NCBI GenBank assembly: GCA_964419225.1
Contig: CAYQPF010000009.1
Span: 1-64,000 of the forward strand
Source of the DNA: CAYQPF01 sp964419225
GTDB taxonomy: Bacteria; Cloacimonadota; Cloacimonadia; Cloacimonadales; CAYQPF01
Reading direction: 5' to 3'
DNA length: 64,000 nt
The translations under genes were made by a program, and so were the position numbers. Positions 26,546 through 35,403 of the stretch are shown here, piece by piece. Within the stretch, counting starts at the first letter, position 1. Each line of letters opens with the position of its first letter. The notes beneath the pieces were generated by a model. It was not told where the DNA came from. It did no database searches and was given only the letters and a program-made list of their open reading frames with translations.

Positions 26546-26620
26546 TGGAGCGGGAGACGGGGGTCGAACCCGCGACAACTACCTTGGCAAGGTAGCGCTC
26601 TACCACTGAGCTACTCCCGC
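26546..26620 (-). tRNA. tRNA-Gly (anticodon GCC)
   Basis: 75 nt. Acceptor GCGGGAG/CTCCCGC, discriminator T, CCA encoded. The anticodon loop is CTTGCCAAG. The T-arm is GGTTCGACCCC. It is first in the Gly-Cys-Leu cluster and lies 39 nt after the AMMECR1-like gene. Confidence 0.96.
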
Positions 26621-26659
26621 TATCAACTATAGTCATATTTATAAGATATAGATTTCCTG

Positions 26660-27214
26660 TCAATTATTTTTTTGCTTTTCCGAAAAGATTTCTGCACTGA
26701 ATCGATATACAGTGCTCTCTTCACTCTTCCAGCTTTCTCTGTTTAATCCTGCTTTACGACAGGTTTCCTGCAGGAAAGTCATTGTGTCCCAATTATATTC
26801 GGTAGCCACCTGAGGCAGTAATAAACCACTCCCATGTGGATTCTCAATAAATAAACCATCCCGGCCTATCTCAATTTCAGAGGCATCTTCCATAACCACC
26901 AATTCGGACAAAATAGAGATTTCTATCTCAATTTCACCTAATTCTTCTGCTTTAACAGGAGAAAATCTCGGATCCCTGAAAGCTGCAGATCTGGCCATCT
27001 CTATAATAGTTTCCAGGATACTCTTGTACCCATGAATATAGCCAATACATCCTCTTAGTTGTCCATGTTTGGTTAAGGTTACAAAGGCACCTTTCTTCGT
27101 TTGAAAGATCTCATCCTTGGGAATATCAAAGTTCAATGACTTCTTCAAGAGAATCGACTCAATCGTATCCCTGGCCAAAGTTAAAAGAAATACTTTTTGC
27201 TTCTCGTCTAACAT
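26660..27214 (-). CDS. amrA: AMMECR1-domain protein (AmmeMemoRadiSam system protein A)
   Basis: A 184-residue protein covering the full AMMECR1 fold. It has the invariant LRGCIG (~54-59), then 'ARSAAFRDPRFSPV', 'IEIEISILSELVV' and 'GLLLPQVATEYNWD'. The family is often encoded with a Memo-like protein and a radical SAM enzyme, whose biochemical role is unclear. Neither partner is in this window. SD AGGG lies before the ATG, with a 5-nt gap after the upstream gene. It is the last protein gene before the tRNA cluster. Confidence 0.92.
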   Translation of the reverse strand: MLDEKQKVFLLTLARDTIESILLKKSLNFDIPKDEIFQTKKGAFVTLTKHGQLRGCIGYIHGYKSILETIIEMARSAAFRDPRFSPVKAEELGEIEIEISILSELVVMEDASEIEIGRDGLFIENPHGSGLLLPQVATEYNWDTMTFLQETCRKAGLNRESWKSEESTVYRFSAEIFSEKQKNN

Positions 27215-27219
27215 AATCC

Positions 27220-27726
27220 CTACTTTGCAGGCTGGGTAATGATTATCTTCTGCATAAATTCATCTAACTGGACATGAGGTGTTAACTCGACAATACTATT
27301 GACTATTTCCAGAATATTGGGAAAAGCTAAAGTAAGATAATAGACTTTTTCCTGTCCATTCACCATATGAAAGATCTTGATCAACCGTTTTCTGCCTTGA
27401 TACAATTCCATTTTCGTAATTTCAGGATAAAGCATTAAAGTGGATCTGCCCATAAGACTGGAAAATCTGACGAAGTCTTTAGTTAAATATACCTTATTAA
27501 GCATAAACAAGTTCCTGCCCAAAGAATCAAATGCTAAAAATATAATTATGAAGGGAACTATTTTAAAAAATGTTTTGGTTTCTTCTGTTGTCTTAAAGAA
27601 GAGAACAAACACAGCATACACCAAGAGCATAATGCCTATGAACAAAGTTGAATATCGCATGAAAGCACTGAACTTATATTTACGTGGCAAGCCTTTTGCA
27701 TCGTTGATCAAACCAACTGATTCCAT
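27220..27726 (-). CDS. Two-helix membrane protein with PH-like C-terminal domain
   Basis: A 168-residue protein. It has two membrane helices (~26-46 and ~56-72), then a ~95-residue beta-rich domain with 'VYLTKDFVRFSSLMG', 'ITKMELYQGRKRLIKIF' and 'LTLAFPNILEIVNSI'. This order fits bacterial PH (YdbS/YdbT-like) membrane proteins, but the match is only by pattern. Its ATG shares one base with the stop of the upstream EndoQ gene (TAATG), so the two are translationally coupled. Confidence 0.7.
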   Translation of the reverse strand: MESVGLINDAKGLPRKYKFSAFMRYSTLFIGIMLLVYAVFVLFFKTTEETKTFFKIVPFIIIFLAFDSLGRNLFMLNKVYLTKDFVRFSSLMGRSTLMLYPEITKMELYQGRKRLIKIFHMVNGQEKVYYLTLAFPNILEIVNSIVELTPHVQLDEFMQKIIITQPAK

Positions 27727-28964
27727 TATATCTCCTTAATCTCGATATTTAGTTTTCCATATTCTCCATCATAACCCGGAGGCGAGAAGGAAAAGTCTCC
27801 TCTTCTGACAGCTAATATATGATTGAGAGTATTGGAATTGATTTTATTGTCAAGTAGTTCTCGCATTTGAGTTTCATCCATCTGCCACATATTGATCTCA
27901 GTTCCACACTTTGCGATGATCTGATCATAGTCCTGAACTACTTTTTTTGAAACAATGGAGCTTGTTTTATACGCAAAGGCAATCACATCAATGAGAGGAA
28001 TTAAGCTTATAAAACTCTGTGCTAAATACTTGTCAGTCTGAGGTAACTGCTTACACCTCTGAGCCACACCCAGATGCATTTTCTTCCCGCAAACCGGACA
28101 TATTAAATCCTGTGGATACTCTTCCAAAAAATATACTTCTTCTTTGTTCTGATGCTTATCACCCCGGTGACCTGTCAGATAATATCTTCCTTCCTGAGAA
28201 TTGAATTTTATCAATCTGTGTACAGGTTTTTCTCTGAGCGAATTAATAATATTGGGATATGTAAGCTGCTCAAGTTCGACTTGAAAAAACTCCCGCCCCA
28301 CTCTGTTCAATGCACTGCTATGACAATCACTGTTACTCAGCATCGTCATCTGAGAAAAATCTTTTGTTGTCTGTAACATAGCCGGACTTGCACTTAAGCC
28401 TGTTTCAATGATCTTGATATGGGGTAAAAAATCTCCGTAAAATTCCTCTATGCAGGACAAATTATTCTTCTCACCCATGATCCCGTCAGGAGTCATCACA
28501 TGAGCCGGAATAATTTGCAGTAATGGATGAATGGAAGCTATCTCAAATAACCTTTCAATCATTTGATTCCGTTCTGCTGATACAATAAAAGGCCGGCCAA
28601 TTGTATTCTTCTGACCCCATTTGTTCATCAAAATCTGCATTTTCTCTATTGCTGAAAAGTCAGGAAAAAGAATTACATGATGTGCCATAATCTTATTTCT
28701 GTAGCCCTCTAAAGGTACGGTAAAAATCACTTCTGTCTGCAACATAAAAGAACTTTTGTCCTCGGCCAAAGAAAATAAACCTTCTGCAGACTCTCTCAAA
28801 CTCATTTTCAACTCTTTAGTTCTGGCCGGTAAAAGACAATCACCTGTCCCAAAACAATCAATTCCCTTGATCTTCATAGTTCGCGAAATGTCTTCCAGCC
28901 GTATATCTCCCACTCCGCCGGCATAACCTGAATGAGAATGTAAATCTAATGCATAAATACTCAA
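27726..28964 (-). CDS. Endonuclease Q-like PHP-domain nuclease
   Basis: A 412-residue protein with the EndoQ plan. The PHP metallo-nuclease domain has DLHSHS (7-12; H9, H11), GTGD (39-42), 'MAHHVILFP', 'IPAHVMTPDGIMG' (152-164) and 'LSNSDCHS' (209-216). A C-terminal zinc-ribbon region begins 'ICPVCGKKMHLGVAQRC' (288-304), followed by 'LIPLIDVIAFA'. EndoQ enzymes cut DNA 5' of deaminated bases (uracil, hypoxanthine) and are known mainly from archaea and some bacteria. The start overlaps the upstream gene by 4 nt (ATGA). Confidence 0.88.
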   Translation of the reverse strand: MSIYALDLHSHSGYAGGVGDIRLEDISRTMKIKGIDCFGTGDCLLPARTKELKMSLRESAEGLFSLAEDKSSFMLQTEVIFTVPLEGYRNKIMAHHVILFPDFSAIEKMQILMNKWGQKNTIGRPFIVSAERNQMIERLFEIASIHPLLQIIPAHVMTPDGIMGEKNNLSCIEEFYGDFLPHIKIIETGLSASPAMLQTTKDFSQMTMLSNSDCHSSALNRVGREFFQVELEQLTYPNIINSLREKPVHRLIKFNSQEGRYYLTGHRGDKHQNKEEVYFLEEYPQDLICPVCGKKMHLGVAQRCKQLPQTDKYLAQSFISLIPLIDVIAFAYKTSSIVSKKVVQDYDQIIAKCGTEINMWQMDETQMRELLDNKINSNTLNHILAVRRGDFSFSPPGYDGEYGKLNIEIKEI

Positions 28965-30724
28965 TTTGTTTCCCCTTTAACCCTAACAAACAAACTAACA
29001 TCTGCATATGGATTATCCTTCTGGACAAAGCTTCTCAAATTCTCCAAATCCAGCATGTTAGACAGCATTTTAAAACTAGAATCATCCTTATTCTCAAAAA
29101 AAGAAGATAAAACTTTTTCCAGATAAGCCTGATCAAAATATCCGTTCTTTTTAACTTCTGCTGTGAATATTTCTTCTCTGATCTTCCCTTCATTTGCTCT
29201 TAAAACAAGTGCATAAGGATGACTATCCCCTGCCTTTTTCTTTTTTTGCTGATATACTGCCCAAAAATATGTAGGAGTATAAGGAGAATAATATGGATAC
29301 AGAGCATTTCCATAAGCCAGTGGATAATTGCTTAATTCCGGAGTATTCATTTTGATCAGCTTCTTCGGCATTTCTGCATGAGAACGTTTACTTAAGGACT
29401 TTGAAAACAATGTATTGATAATTTTTGGATGAACATAAGGCATAAAACTCTTGATCGCTTGATCTACATAGATCTGGTCAAAATTGTAGTAATGTGACAT
29501 AAAAATCCTTACATAAAACAAATCAAACCAATTCTTTAAACCCACATCTTTCGGCTGAGGTAATTCCCGTAAAACTCCCAACAAATTACTTTGATAGGAA
29601 GCCAGCCAATCTGAAGCAATTTTTTCCTTAAAACATACACCTGATTTGAGTTTTCTTCGTTGCACTATCGGCATAAAATCACCCTTGAGAACATCACGCC
29701 CTTTAAAATGATACAAATACATAAACATATTCCGCCGCATCAACTCTCCCCCGCAACCGCCATCCAAAACAAATTTGTCTGCAAAATAGGGATCAAATAA
29801 ATTGTACCAGTTTTGGATAACGTGACTGGGGCGTACAAACCCGTTCAATCGATTATACTGTCCTGCCTGCTTAAAATACTGTTCTGCTTCAAAGGGAATC
29901 TGTTTGAATCTTTGTGCCGGTAAATTAAATTCTTTGGTCAATCTCTCAAACATCGTTGTATCTGCATGACCATCTTCACCCCAATAATGGGTATGCAAAT
30001 TGGGACTTTTTTCTTTCAGTAAATATGATAATAATACTCGGCAATCCATCCCGCCTGTAAGTCCTAAGGACACTTTCTTACCTGCTTTTATGGGTAATTG
30101 CAGCAATTTCTTCATTAGAGTATTCAGATCACTTATCTTGTCCTCTGATTGCTTATATTGGAAATAATTACGTGTAACCAGAAAATCGGTTAGATTTCCC
30201 TTAGCCTGTCCATTTTGACTCAGTCTTTGCACATCCTGGACCCAGGTTTTATCTGAAAACACAAAGCCGAAAAACCATAACTCAGACATAGCTTCTTCAT
30301 CTACCCGGGTTTGTTCACTTAAAGCTACAAGCCAGTCGAGTCTGCTGGATACAATAATCACACCGTTTTCCTGCTTGATAAATCCATCCCTCAAACCAAG
30401 AGGATCATTGATCATTTCCCATTTCTGTTGAGCATATTGAAAACTGAGCCAACCACCTCCGGCATTATTCCTGAGTTCAGAATTCTCAAATAAGGGTTGT
30501 CTTTGGTCAGAAAATAAAAAAGTAAAATCCTTATTTTGATACTGTACACATGTCCCAATACTGATGAATAATCTTTCAGCACTCTGTACAACTTCAGCTG
30601 TATCCGGACAATGATAATACAAATTAGTGTTAAATCTGACTAATGGAATATGCAATTTCTTCGACTTTTCTATATAATTGAAAACATCTTTATCTAGTGT
30701 AATTAAAACGATAAAATCACTCAT
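28961..30724 (-). CDS. Asparagine-synthase-like protein lacking the N-terminal Cys
   Basis: A 587-residue protein. The N-terminal half (~1-190) resembles a class II amidotransferase fold ('NNAGGGWLSF', 'NDPLGLRDGF'), but it begins MSDFIV, without the catalytic Cys at position 2. The C-terminal half is an asparagine-synthase/PP-loop ATPase with a modified loop VSLGLTGGMDCR (218-229, where SGGxDS is usual) and 'DGGCGGELMRR'. Without glutaminase activity it probably uses ammonia or an amine donor. It may adenylate and amidate something other than aspartate, as in some natural-product or glycan enzymes (inference). It is the first gene of the four-gene operon to 26660. SD GGAG lies before the ATG. 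Confidence 0.8.
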   Translation of the reverse strand: MSDFIVLITLDKDVFNYIEKSKKLHIPLVRFNTNLYYHCPDTAEVVQSAERLFISIGTCVQYQNKDFTFLFSDQRQPLFENSELRNNAGGGWLSFQYAQQKWEMINDPLGLRDGFIKQENGVIIVSSRLDWLVALSEQTRVDEEAMSELWFFGFVFSDKTWVQDVQRLSQNGQAKGNLTDFLVTRNYFQYKQSEDKISDLNTLMKKLLQLPIKAGKKVSLGLTGGMDCRVLLSYLLKEKSPNLHTHYWGEDGHADTTMFERLTKEFNLPAQRFKQIPFEAEQYFKQAGQYNRLNGFVRPSHVIQNWYNLFDPYFADKFVLDGGCGGELMRRNMFMYLYHFKGRDVLKGDFMPIVQRRKLKSGVCFKEKIASDWLASYQSNLLGVLRELPQPKDVGLKNWFDLFYVRIFMSHYYNFDQIYVDQAIKSFMPYVHPKIINTLFSKSLSKRSHAEMPKKLIKMNTPELSNYPLAYGNALYPYYSPYTPTYFWAVYQQKKKKAGDSHPYALVLRANEGKIREEIFTAEVKKNGYFDQAYLEKVLSSFFENKDDSSFKMLSNMLDLENLRSFVQKDNPYADVSLFVRVKGETN

Positions 30725-31228
30725 GAAAACTCCACTTCACTTTCTTCTTTTTCCTGTCCCTTTGCCTTGGAGCACTGGCTTTAGCCGGTAATTCTGTATG
30801 CTTTAGCTTACAGCAACCACCCATATTTAATATGTTAACCAGCTTTTAACAACGATACTCGCCCTCTTCTCCCAACTGCCAACTTCTCTACCCCCCTTCC
30901 CTTAACAAAAGGGAAGGGACGGGGAAGGGTTATCTTCACTCCCCTCGCTTCGTAAGAGAGGGGACGGGGGTGAGTTTTCCTCCCTCTGACGACTGACGAC
31001 TGACGCCTAAGTTATCAACCCTATCCTAAATCCTTTCCCTTTATAAGGGCAAGGACTTACCTTTAAACCTGTCTAAACACAGGTTCTACTTCACAACACT
31101 TGAAACAGTTAAGAACTGTTCCATTGGCTTTTAATTGGTCAAGCTGCCCAATCCCCAGAAAGACAGGTACTACCCGGAACGATTAGGAACCGTTCCCTAC
31201 TCTACCACTGACGCCTGACTACTGACGC
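30725..31228. repeat. Intergenic repeat cluster
   Basis: No gene. It contains a palindrome-like CCCTTCCCTTAAC.AAAGGGAAGGG, a reversed AACTCACCCCC hairpin element (30937-30976) and GACGACTGACGACTGACGCC short tandem units (30988-31008). It also contains copy B of the five-hairpin element (31017-31196), then CTGACGCCTGACTACTGACGCC units. Confidence 0.75.
31017..31196. repeat. Five-hairpin dispersed element, copy B
   Basis: Collinear with 22422-22600. Hairpin 2 is perfect here (AACCTGT...ACAGGTT). Hairpin 3 keeps 8 of 9 pairs (GAAACAGTT-AAG-AACTGTTCC). Hairpin 4 has one substitution (GGTCA). Hairpin 5 gains a GC pair (GGAACG...CGTTCC). Pairing is mostly preserved despite sequence drift. Confidence 0.8.
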
Positions 31229-31987
31229 CTACTCTTCTATTTCTATCTTTATCTTACACTTGGCCGATATTTTTTCCCCACCTTTCAAATTGGACACAAA
31301 TGCTGTGATCACATCATGGAAAGTATTCTCAACATAATTAATCATTTGCACATTCTGCCCATTGATAGAAAGTGTAGTATTTTTTTTCTGAATTGCCTGA
31401 CATGCTGATAAACTCCCTTTGCCAGTTAAGTGATTACCCATCACTGCATAACAACTCGTCCCGCAGGCTCCACAGTGCCCATCCTTGAGTAAAGGCAGAA
31501 TATCCGGGGTGCGTGCTTCAATCAGATCAACCAGATCCTTTACTCGCTCCAAACTGTTAAAAACCGGCAAACAATGGTGAAAACCGGTATCATTGGAAAT
31601 CTTACCTGAAATAGCAAAAGCTGTTGAATCCTGCAATTCTTCGATCTGTTCGCTGGTTTCAGCACTGATGATCTTGGGTAAAGGTGCTGTCTTCATACCT
31701 TCGATGACCAGATAATCTGCATCAATTTTACTCACCATCTCCTGCAAGGATAATTTATCATGCCAAATTTGAAAAGTCTCCTTCAACCCTCTGGCAATGA
31801 TAGTTTCTGCTCCGGCATTCCAATGCTTCCAGGAATCAGAGTTCTCTCTTTCCATAGTAAAAGCCTCAAAATGTATATCCTTTATCGATGCAACACTATA
31901 ACCTCTTCTTTTCAATTCTGCTATGATATTGGTCACAGTCGTAGTCTTGCCTGTCTTACTGTATCCGATTACACAAAAAGCTTTCAT
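31229..31987 (-). CDS. MobB-like protein with C-terminal four-Cys cluster
   Basis: A 252-residue P-loop protein. MobB-type Walker A GYSKTGKTTT (8-17), 'SIKDIHFEAFTM', 'DYLVIEGMKTAPLPKI' (92-106) and a nucleotide-specificity region to ~155 fit molybdopterin-guanine-dinucleotide biosynthesis adaptor B. After this comes an extension with C172-x2-C175-x3-C179-x16-C196, which looks like an Fe-S or zinc site and is absent from E. coli MobB. No MobA or molybdoenzyme is nearby, so the cofactor role is inferred. It overlaps the upstream gene by 4 nt (ATGA) and is the third gene of the glyQ operon. Confidence 0.82.
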   Translation of the reverse strand: MKAFCVIGYSKTGKTTTVTNIIAELKRRGYSVASIKDIHFEAFTMERENSDSWKHWNAGAETIIARGLKETFQIWHDKLSLQEMVSKIDADYLVIEGMKTAPLPKIISAETSEQIEELQDSTAFAISGKISNDTGFHHCLPVFNSLERVKDLVDLIEARTPDILPLLKDGHCGACGTSCYAVMGNHLTGKGSLSACQAIQKKNTTLSINGQNVQMINYVENTFHDVITAFVSNLKGGEKISAKCKIKIEIEE

Positions 31988-32685
31988 AATTTGGTCTCAA
32001 TCAGATTTATTAAGGTTTCATACTCTTTAATGAAATCAATGGTTAAAGTATCCACTTCATTTTTAGGAAGTTTCAATTCACCTCGAATTATTTTAACGGC
32101 TTTTGTTAACGTTGGAAAATTACTGCCAATTATTTTCTCAACCGAAACTAATATATCCAGCATTTTATCAGGGATTTCCTGATCATAAAGAAATAGTATG
32201 CCTTTCATGACCATCTTGATATTATATCCTGCTTCCTGAATCAAACGCAATTGCAGCTTTGTGTCATGGAAATTCTCGATCAGATTCATCCTAATCAACA
32301 ACCATTTACTTTTTAATTCCCTCTCGATTTCCAACCTCATGTCAGCTTTATCAAAGGACAGCCCTGCTAATACATCCTCTCTGTCAAAAAGAGAATGATA
32401 GTTTGTCTTCATATTCAAAAATTCCAAAGGAAAACTATCTAAAGAAGACAAAATATAGTTTTTGGTAAAAACATATGGCACATCTAAATCTTTTTTCCGA
32501 ATATTCTTAAATACTTTTTGTGCAAGAACAAGTTCATCAATCCTGTCCTCATCAAGAACAACCATGATCTTGCCACATGTGCTTTCAGAACAATCAAATA
32601 CTGCTATCTGCAATATATTATCTGTCCAAAGATTTTTTATTTCTTCGGTAATTTTTTGCCAAAACAAAGTGTGATTCAAAGACAT
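31984..32685 (-). CDS. Uncharacterised protein, possibly nucleotidyltransferase-fold
   Basis: A 233-residue soluble protein. The N-terminal half has short hydrophobic strands ('ILQIAVFDCSES', 'KIMVVLDEDR'). Its middle reads 'SFPLEFLNMKTNYHSLF' then 'DREDVLAGLSF' and 'LRLEIERELKSKWLLIR'-like helices. I recall this arrangement from nucleotidyltransferase-like hypothetical proteins, but the GS/DxD catalytic motif is not visible, so it may be inactive. It lies 2 nt after glyQ and overlaps mobB by 4 nt. SD AGGAG lies before the ATG. The function is unknown. Confidence 0.65.
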   Translation of the reverse strand: MSLNHTLFWQKITEEIKNLWTDNILQIAVFDCSESTCGKIMVVLDEDRIDELVLAQKVFKNIRKKDLDVPYVFTKNYILSSLDSFPLEFLNMKTNYHSLFDREDVLAGLSFDKADMRLEIERELKSKWLLIRMNLIENFHDTKLQLRLIQEAGYNIKMVMKGILFLYDQEIPDKMLDILVSVEKIIGSNFPTLTKAVKIIRGELKLPKNEVDTLTIDFIKEYETLINLIETKL

Positions 32686-32687
32686 AA

Positions 32688-33539
32688 TTACTCCTTGGGT
32701 TCGTATTTTGTTAAATATGCCAAAGCTATATCCTTGGCCATTTTCCTGATTTTGCCTATATAAGCAGCTCTCTCTGTAACACTGATGACACCTCTGGCAT
32801 CAAGCAGATTAAAAGAATGAGAGCATTTCAATAAATAATCATATGCCGGATAAACCAGTTGCTTTTCTAAAAGTGCATTGGTTTCCTTTTCATCTTCTGT
32901 GAAAGCCTGAAATAAAGACTGGGTATTTGCATACTCAAAATTATGTGCAGAATACTCTACTTCTTTATTATAATAAATATCTCCATAAGGAGATGTGTCA
33001 TTCCACATAATATCCCTAAAATTCTCTACATTCTGAATATACATGGTCAATCTTTCCAATCCATAGGTCAATTCCACACTTACAGGTTTGACTTCCAGAC
33101 CGCCAACCTGTTGAAAATATGTAAACTGGGATATTTCCATACCATCCAGCCAGACTTCCCATCCAAGTCCCCAGGCTCCCAATGTCGGTGATTCCCAATC
33201 ATCTTCCACAAACCTGATATCATGCTTTTCCACCTGGACTCCGATAGCCTGTAAACTTTCTAAATATAGGTTTTGAATATCATCCGGTGATGGTTTTATA
33301 ATTACCTGAAATTGATAATAATGTTGTAATCTGTTCGGATTGTTCCCGTATCTCCCATCCTTGGGTCTGCGGCATGGCTGAGGATAGGCAACTGCTGTTG
33401 GCTTCTGTCCTAATGCTCCAAAAAACGTCGCAGGATGAAATGTCCCGGCTCCCATTTCACAATCATAAGGTTGAATTAACAGGCATCCCTTCTTGCCCCA
33501 GAACTCCTGTAACTTTAAAATAATATCTTGAAAATTCAT
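32688..33539 (-). CDS. glyQ: Glycyl-tRNA synthetase alpha subunit
   Basis: A 283-residue class II synthetase subunit of the tetrameric (alpha2beta2) bacterial GlyRS. It has the characteristic 'FWGKKGCLLIQPYD', 'GAGTFHPATFF', 'QPCRRPKDGRYGNNPNRLQHYYQ', 'WEVWLDGMEISQFTYFQQ' and 'ELTYGLERLTMYIQ'. The length is typical. The glyS beta subunit, usually immediately downstream, is absent; the next genes are an unknown protein and mobB. SD AGAGGG lies before the ATG. Confidence 0.97.
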   Translation of the reverse strand: MNFQDIILKLQEFWGKKGCLLIQPYDCEMGAGTFHPATFFGALGQKPTAVAYPQPCRRPKDGRYGNNPNRLQHYYQFQVIIKPSPDDIQNLYLESLQAIGVQVEKHDIRFVEDDWESPTLGAWGLGWEVWLDGMEISQFTYFQQVGGLEVKPVSVELTYGLERLTMYIQNVENFRDIMWNDTSPYGDIYYNKEVEYSAHNFEYANTQSLFQAFTEDEKETNALLEKQLVYPAYDYLLKCSHSFNLLDARGVISVTERAAYIGKIRKMAKDIALAYLTKYEPKE

Positions 33540-34037
33540 TTTCCCTCTAACTCTTACTTAGATTTATTCGAGTTTAATCTTTAATAGATCTCTCTCAGGA
33601 AAAACATAATTTTCTGCATCCAAAAAGTCAAGTAATATCGTAGTCTCACTCTTAGAACATTTATTTATGAGTTTTACTTTACTAACATTTCCTCTGCATA
33701 TCGTCTATTGGGTCCATTATGTCCATTTAGTCCATTGAGTCCAAGACAATAACTCTCTGGCATCTCTTATGCTGCCTACTACTTGCCTGCGAGTTTATCT
33801 CTTTTAGTAATACCTCTCAGACATTACATTCGGATCTCCTCTTGTCCGTGTAAGTCCTTGTAAGTCTGTGAAAGTCCATGTTCCTAAAATCCCCTCTCCA
33901 CAGGCACCTGACACCTGACTACTATCTCCTTAATACTTGCCTGCGGGTTTGCTTAATTTACTTGGCTCTTTTTAAAATTCATTGACACAATTTTGCTTAC
34001 AAATAGTTATTAAAATATAAAATAATCAGGAGTATCT
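33540..34037. repeat. Intergenic region with short repeats
   Basis: No gene. It contains TGTCCATTTAGTCCATTGAG-type units (about 33710-33750; the reverse complement of the GGACTATAT units near 470-660). It also has ACTTGCCTGCGAGTTT / ACTTGCCTGCGGGTTT repeats (about 33780 and 33934) and GTAAGTCCTTGTAAGTCTGT units (about 33847-33880). A TTGACA box (33982-33987) precedes the next gene; a matching -10 at normal spacing is unclear. Confidence 0.6.
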
Positions 34038-35291
34038 ATGCGAATATTAATCCTCATAATGGTGATTATGGCTTCAAATTTAATCTGTCCATTACAAGCT
34101 CTTTATAATTACTTTCCTATGAGTGATTATATTCCTAATGAGTTGGATGCACTGAGTATGGCTATGGGAAAAACAAGTATCCTCAATTCACATTCAGCAA
34201 ACAGTCTTTATAATAATCCTGCAAAACTGGGAGCAACCGAAAAAAGTAATTTCACAATGAGTAGTGATCTTGGCAGTTTTTCTGACAAAAAAACATATCA
34301 GCCCGATAACAATCACAACAGCAAAATGAACGGGGATTACAAATTCAAAATAAGTAATTTTACATTAAATCAGCCTTTATTTTTGGGTTCTCAGAAGAAT
34401 ATTCTGGGTATAGGAGTAGGATACCGGTACTTATATTCTACTCCTAGTAAAACAGATTATCAGTATGAGGTTTACGACAAGATTTTAAATAATAATGCTG
34501 GAAATCTAAAAATAGTTACCCTTGGAACAGGTACAAGAGTATATAAATCTATATATCTTGGTGTAAATGGTAATTTTGTAATTTCCGATGAAAACTCTTA
34601 TAAAAGCAAGTCTGATTATGCACATTCCAACCAATATGAAGACAATGTTTATGAAAAAGTATCGGGCAACTTTTGGAAAACCTCGTTATATTTGAAAACC
34701 AAAAATGATTATGAATTTACCTTGTCCTTTACTCCGTCATATCAGTTAAAATATGACATAACTAATTTTACTGTATTCTATAATTGGAGTCATGTAGATG
34801 AGAATGAATACAAATATATTATTGAATATCCGACAGCTGTTACTTTGGCTATGAATCTTTTACCTGGCAAATTTAAAGCTGGTATTGAATATTCACGATT
34901 GATGTTTTCCGATTATAGGTATATCCATGATACTATGGATGTAAGATTATATTCTTCCAAAGTTAAAGATGGAAATGCTTTAAGGCTTGGCTTCGCTTAT
35001 GCTAGCAAAGTTAATCTAAGAACAGGATTATTTATTGAGAGCATTCCCCTGAATTCCAATAAACTGACAAGAGGCTTTACCCTTGGAATAGGCACTAAAT
35101 TAATCAAGTATGCCTCCATTGATCTGGCATTCCTGCATGAAAAAGCAGAAACAGCTTATTCCTATGTGAAAACCTCTGATTCAGGATTTGGAAAAAGTGT
35201 TTTCCCAAAGGCAGTAAACGTAGAAGAAAAATTTACAAGAACAAAGTATATGCTCAGTCTGAACTATGAATTTAGTGTTTTTGGCCATTGA
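34038..35291 (+). CDS. Outer-membrane beta-barrel protein (FadL/OmpP1-like)
   Basis: A 417-residue exported protein. The signal peptide runs to about PLQA (residue 20). The early segment 'ELDALSMAMGKTSILNSHSANSLYNNPAKLG' has the A(L/R)xxxMG...A(S)xLYxNPA signature of FadL/OmpP1/PorV-type barrels, followed by ~14 amphipathic strands rich in Tyr/Phe. It has no C-terminal Phe; it ends FSVFGH. Such proteins carry hydrophobic compounds across the outer membrane or serve as T9SS shuttle components (PorV). The exact role is open. SD CAGGAG lies before the ATG. A hairpin terminator lies downstream. Confidence 0.75.
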   Translation: MRILILIMVIMASNLICPLQALYNYFPMSDYIPNELDALSMAMGKTSILNSHSANSLYNNPAKLGATEKSNFTMSSDLGSFSDKKTYQPDNNHNSKMNGDYKFKISNFTLNQPLFLGSQKNILGIGVGYRYLYSTPSKTDYQYEVYDKILNNNAGNLKIVTLGTGTRVYKSIYLGVNGNFVISDENSYKSKSDYAHSNQYEDNVYEKVSGNFWKTSLYLKTKNDYEFTLSFTPSYQLKYDITNFTVFYNWSHVDENEYKYIIEYPTAVTLAMNLLPGKFKAGIEYSRLMFSDYRYIHDTMDVRLYSSKVKDGNALRLGFAYASKVNLRTGLFIESIPLNSNKLTRGFTLGIGTKLIKYASIDLAFLHEKAETAYSYVKTSDSGFGKSVFPKAVNVEEKFTRTKYMLSLNYEFSVFGH

Positions 35292-35357
35292 TTCTATTAA
35301 GTCCATAATGTCTATGACACCAATTCTCTAATAGAATGTTCCTGTATTTCTACGTAA

Positions 35358-35387
35358 ACAGCCCGTCTTGTTTGACGGGCTGTTTTA
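35358..35387. terminator. Bidirectional terminator
   Basis: Perfect 10-bp stem ACAGCCCGTC-TTGTTT-GACGGGCTGT followed by TTT on the plus strand and by TTT (from AAA) on the minus strand. It serves the convergent genes ending at 35291 and 35404. Confidence 0.85.
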
Positions 35388-35403
35388 AATGTGAAAAAAA
35401 TTT

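Noticed and set aside
26442..26663. 73-codon minus-strand frame
   Set aside because: It runs through the tRNA-Cys and tRNA-Gly genes.
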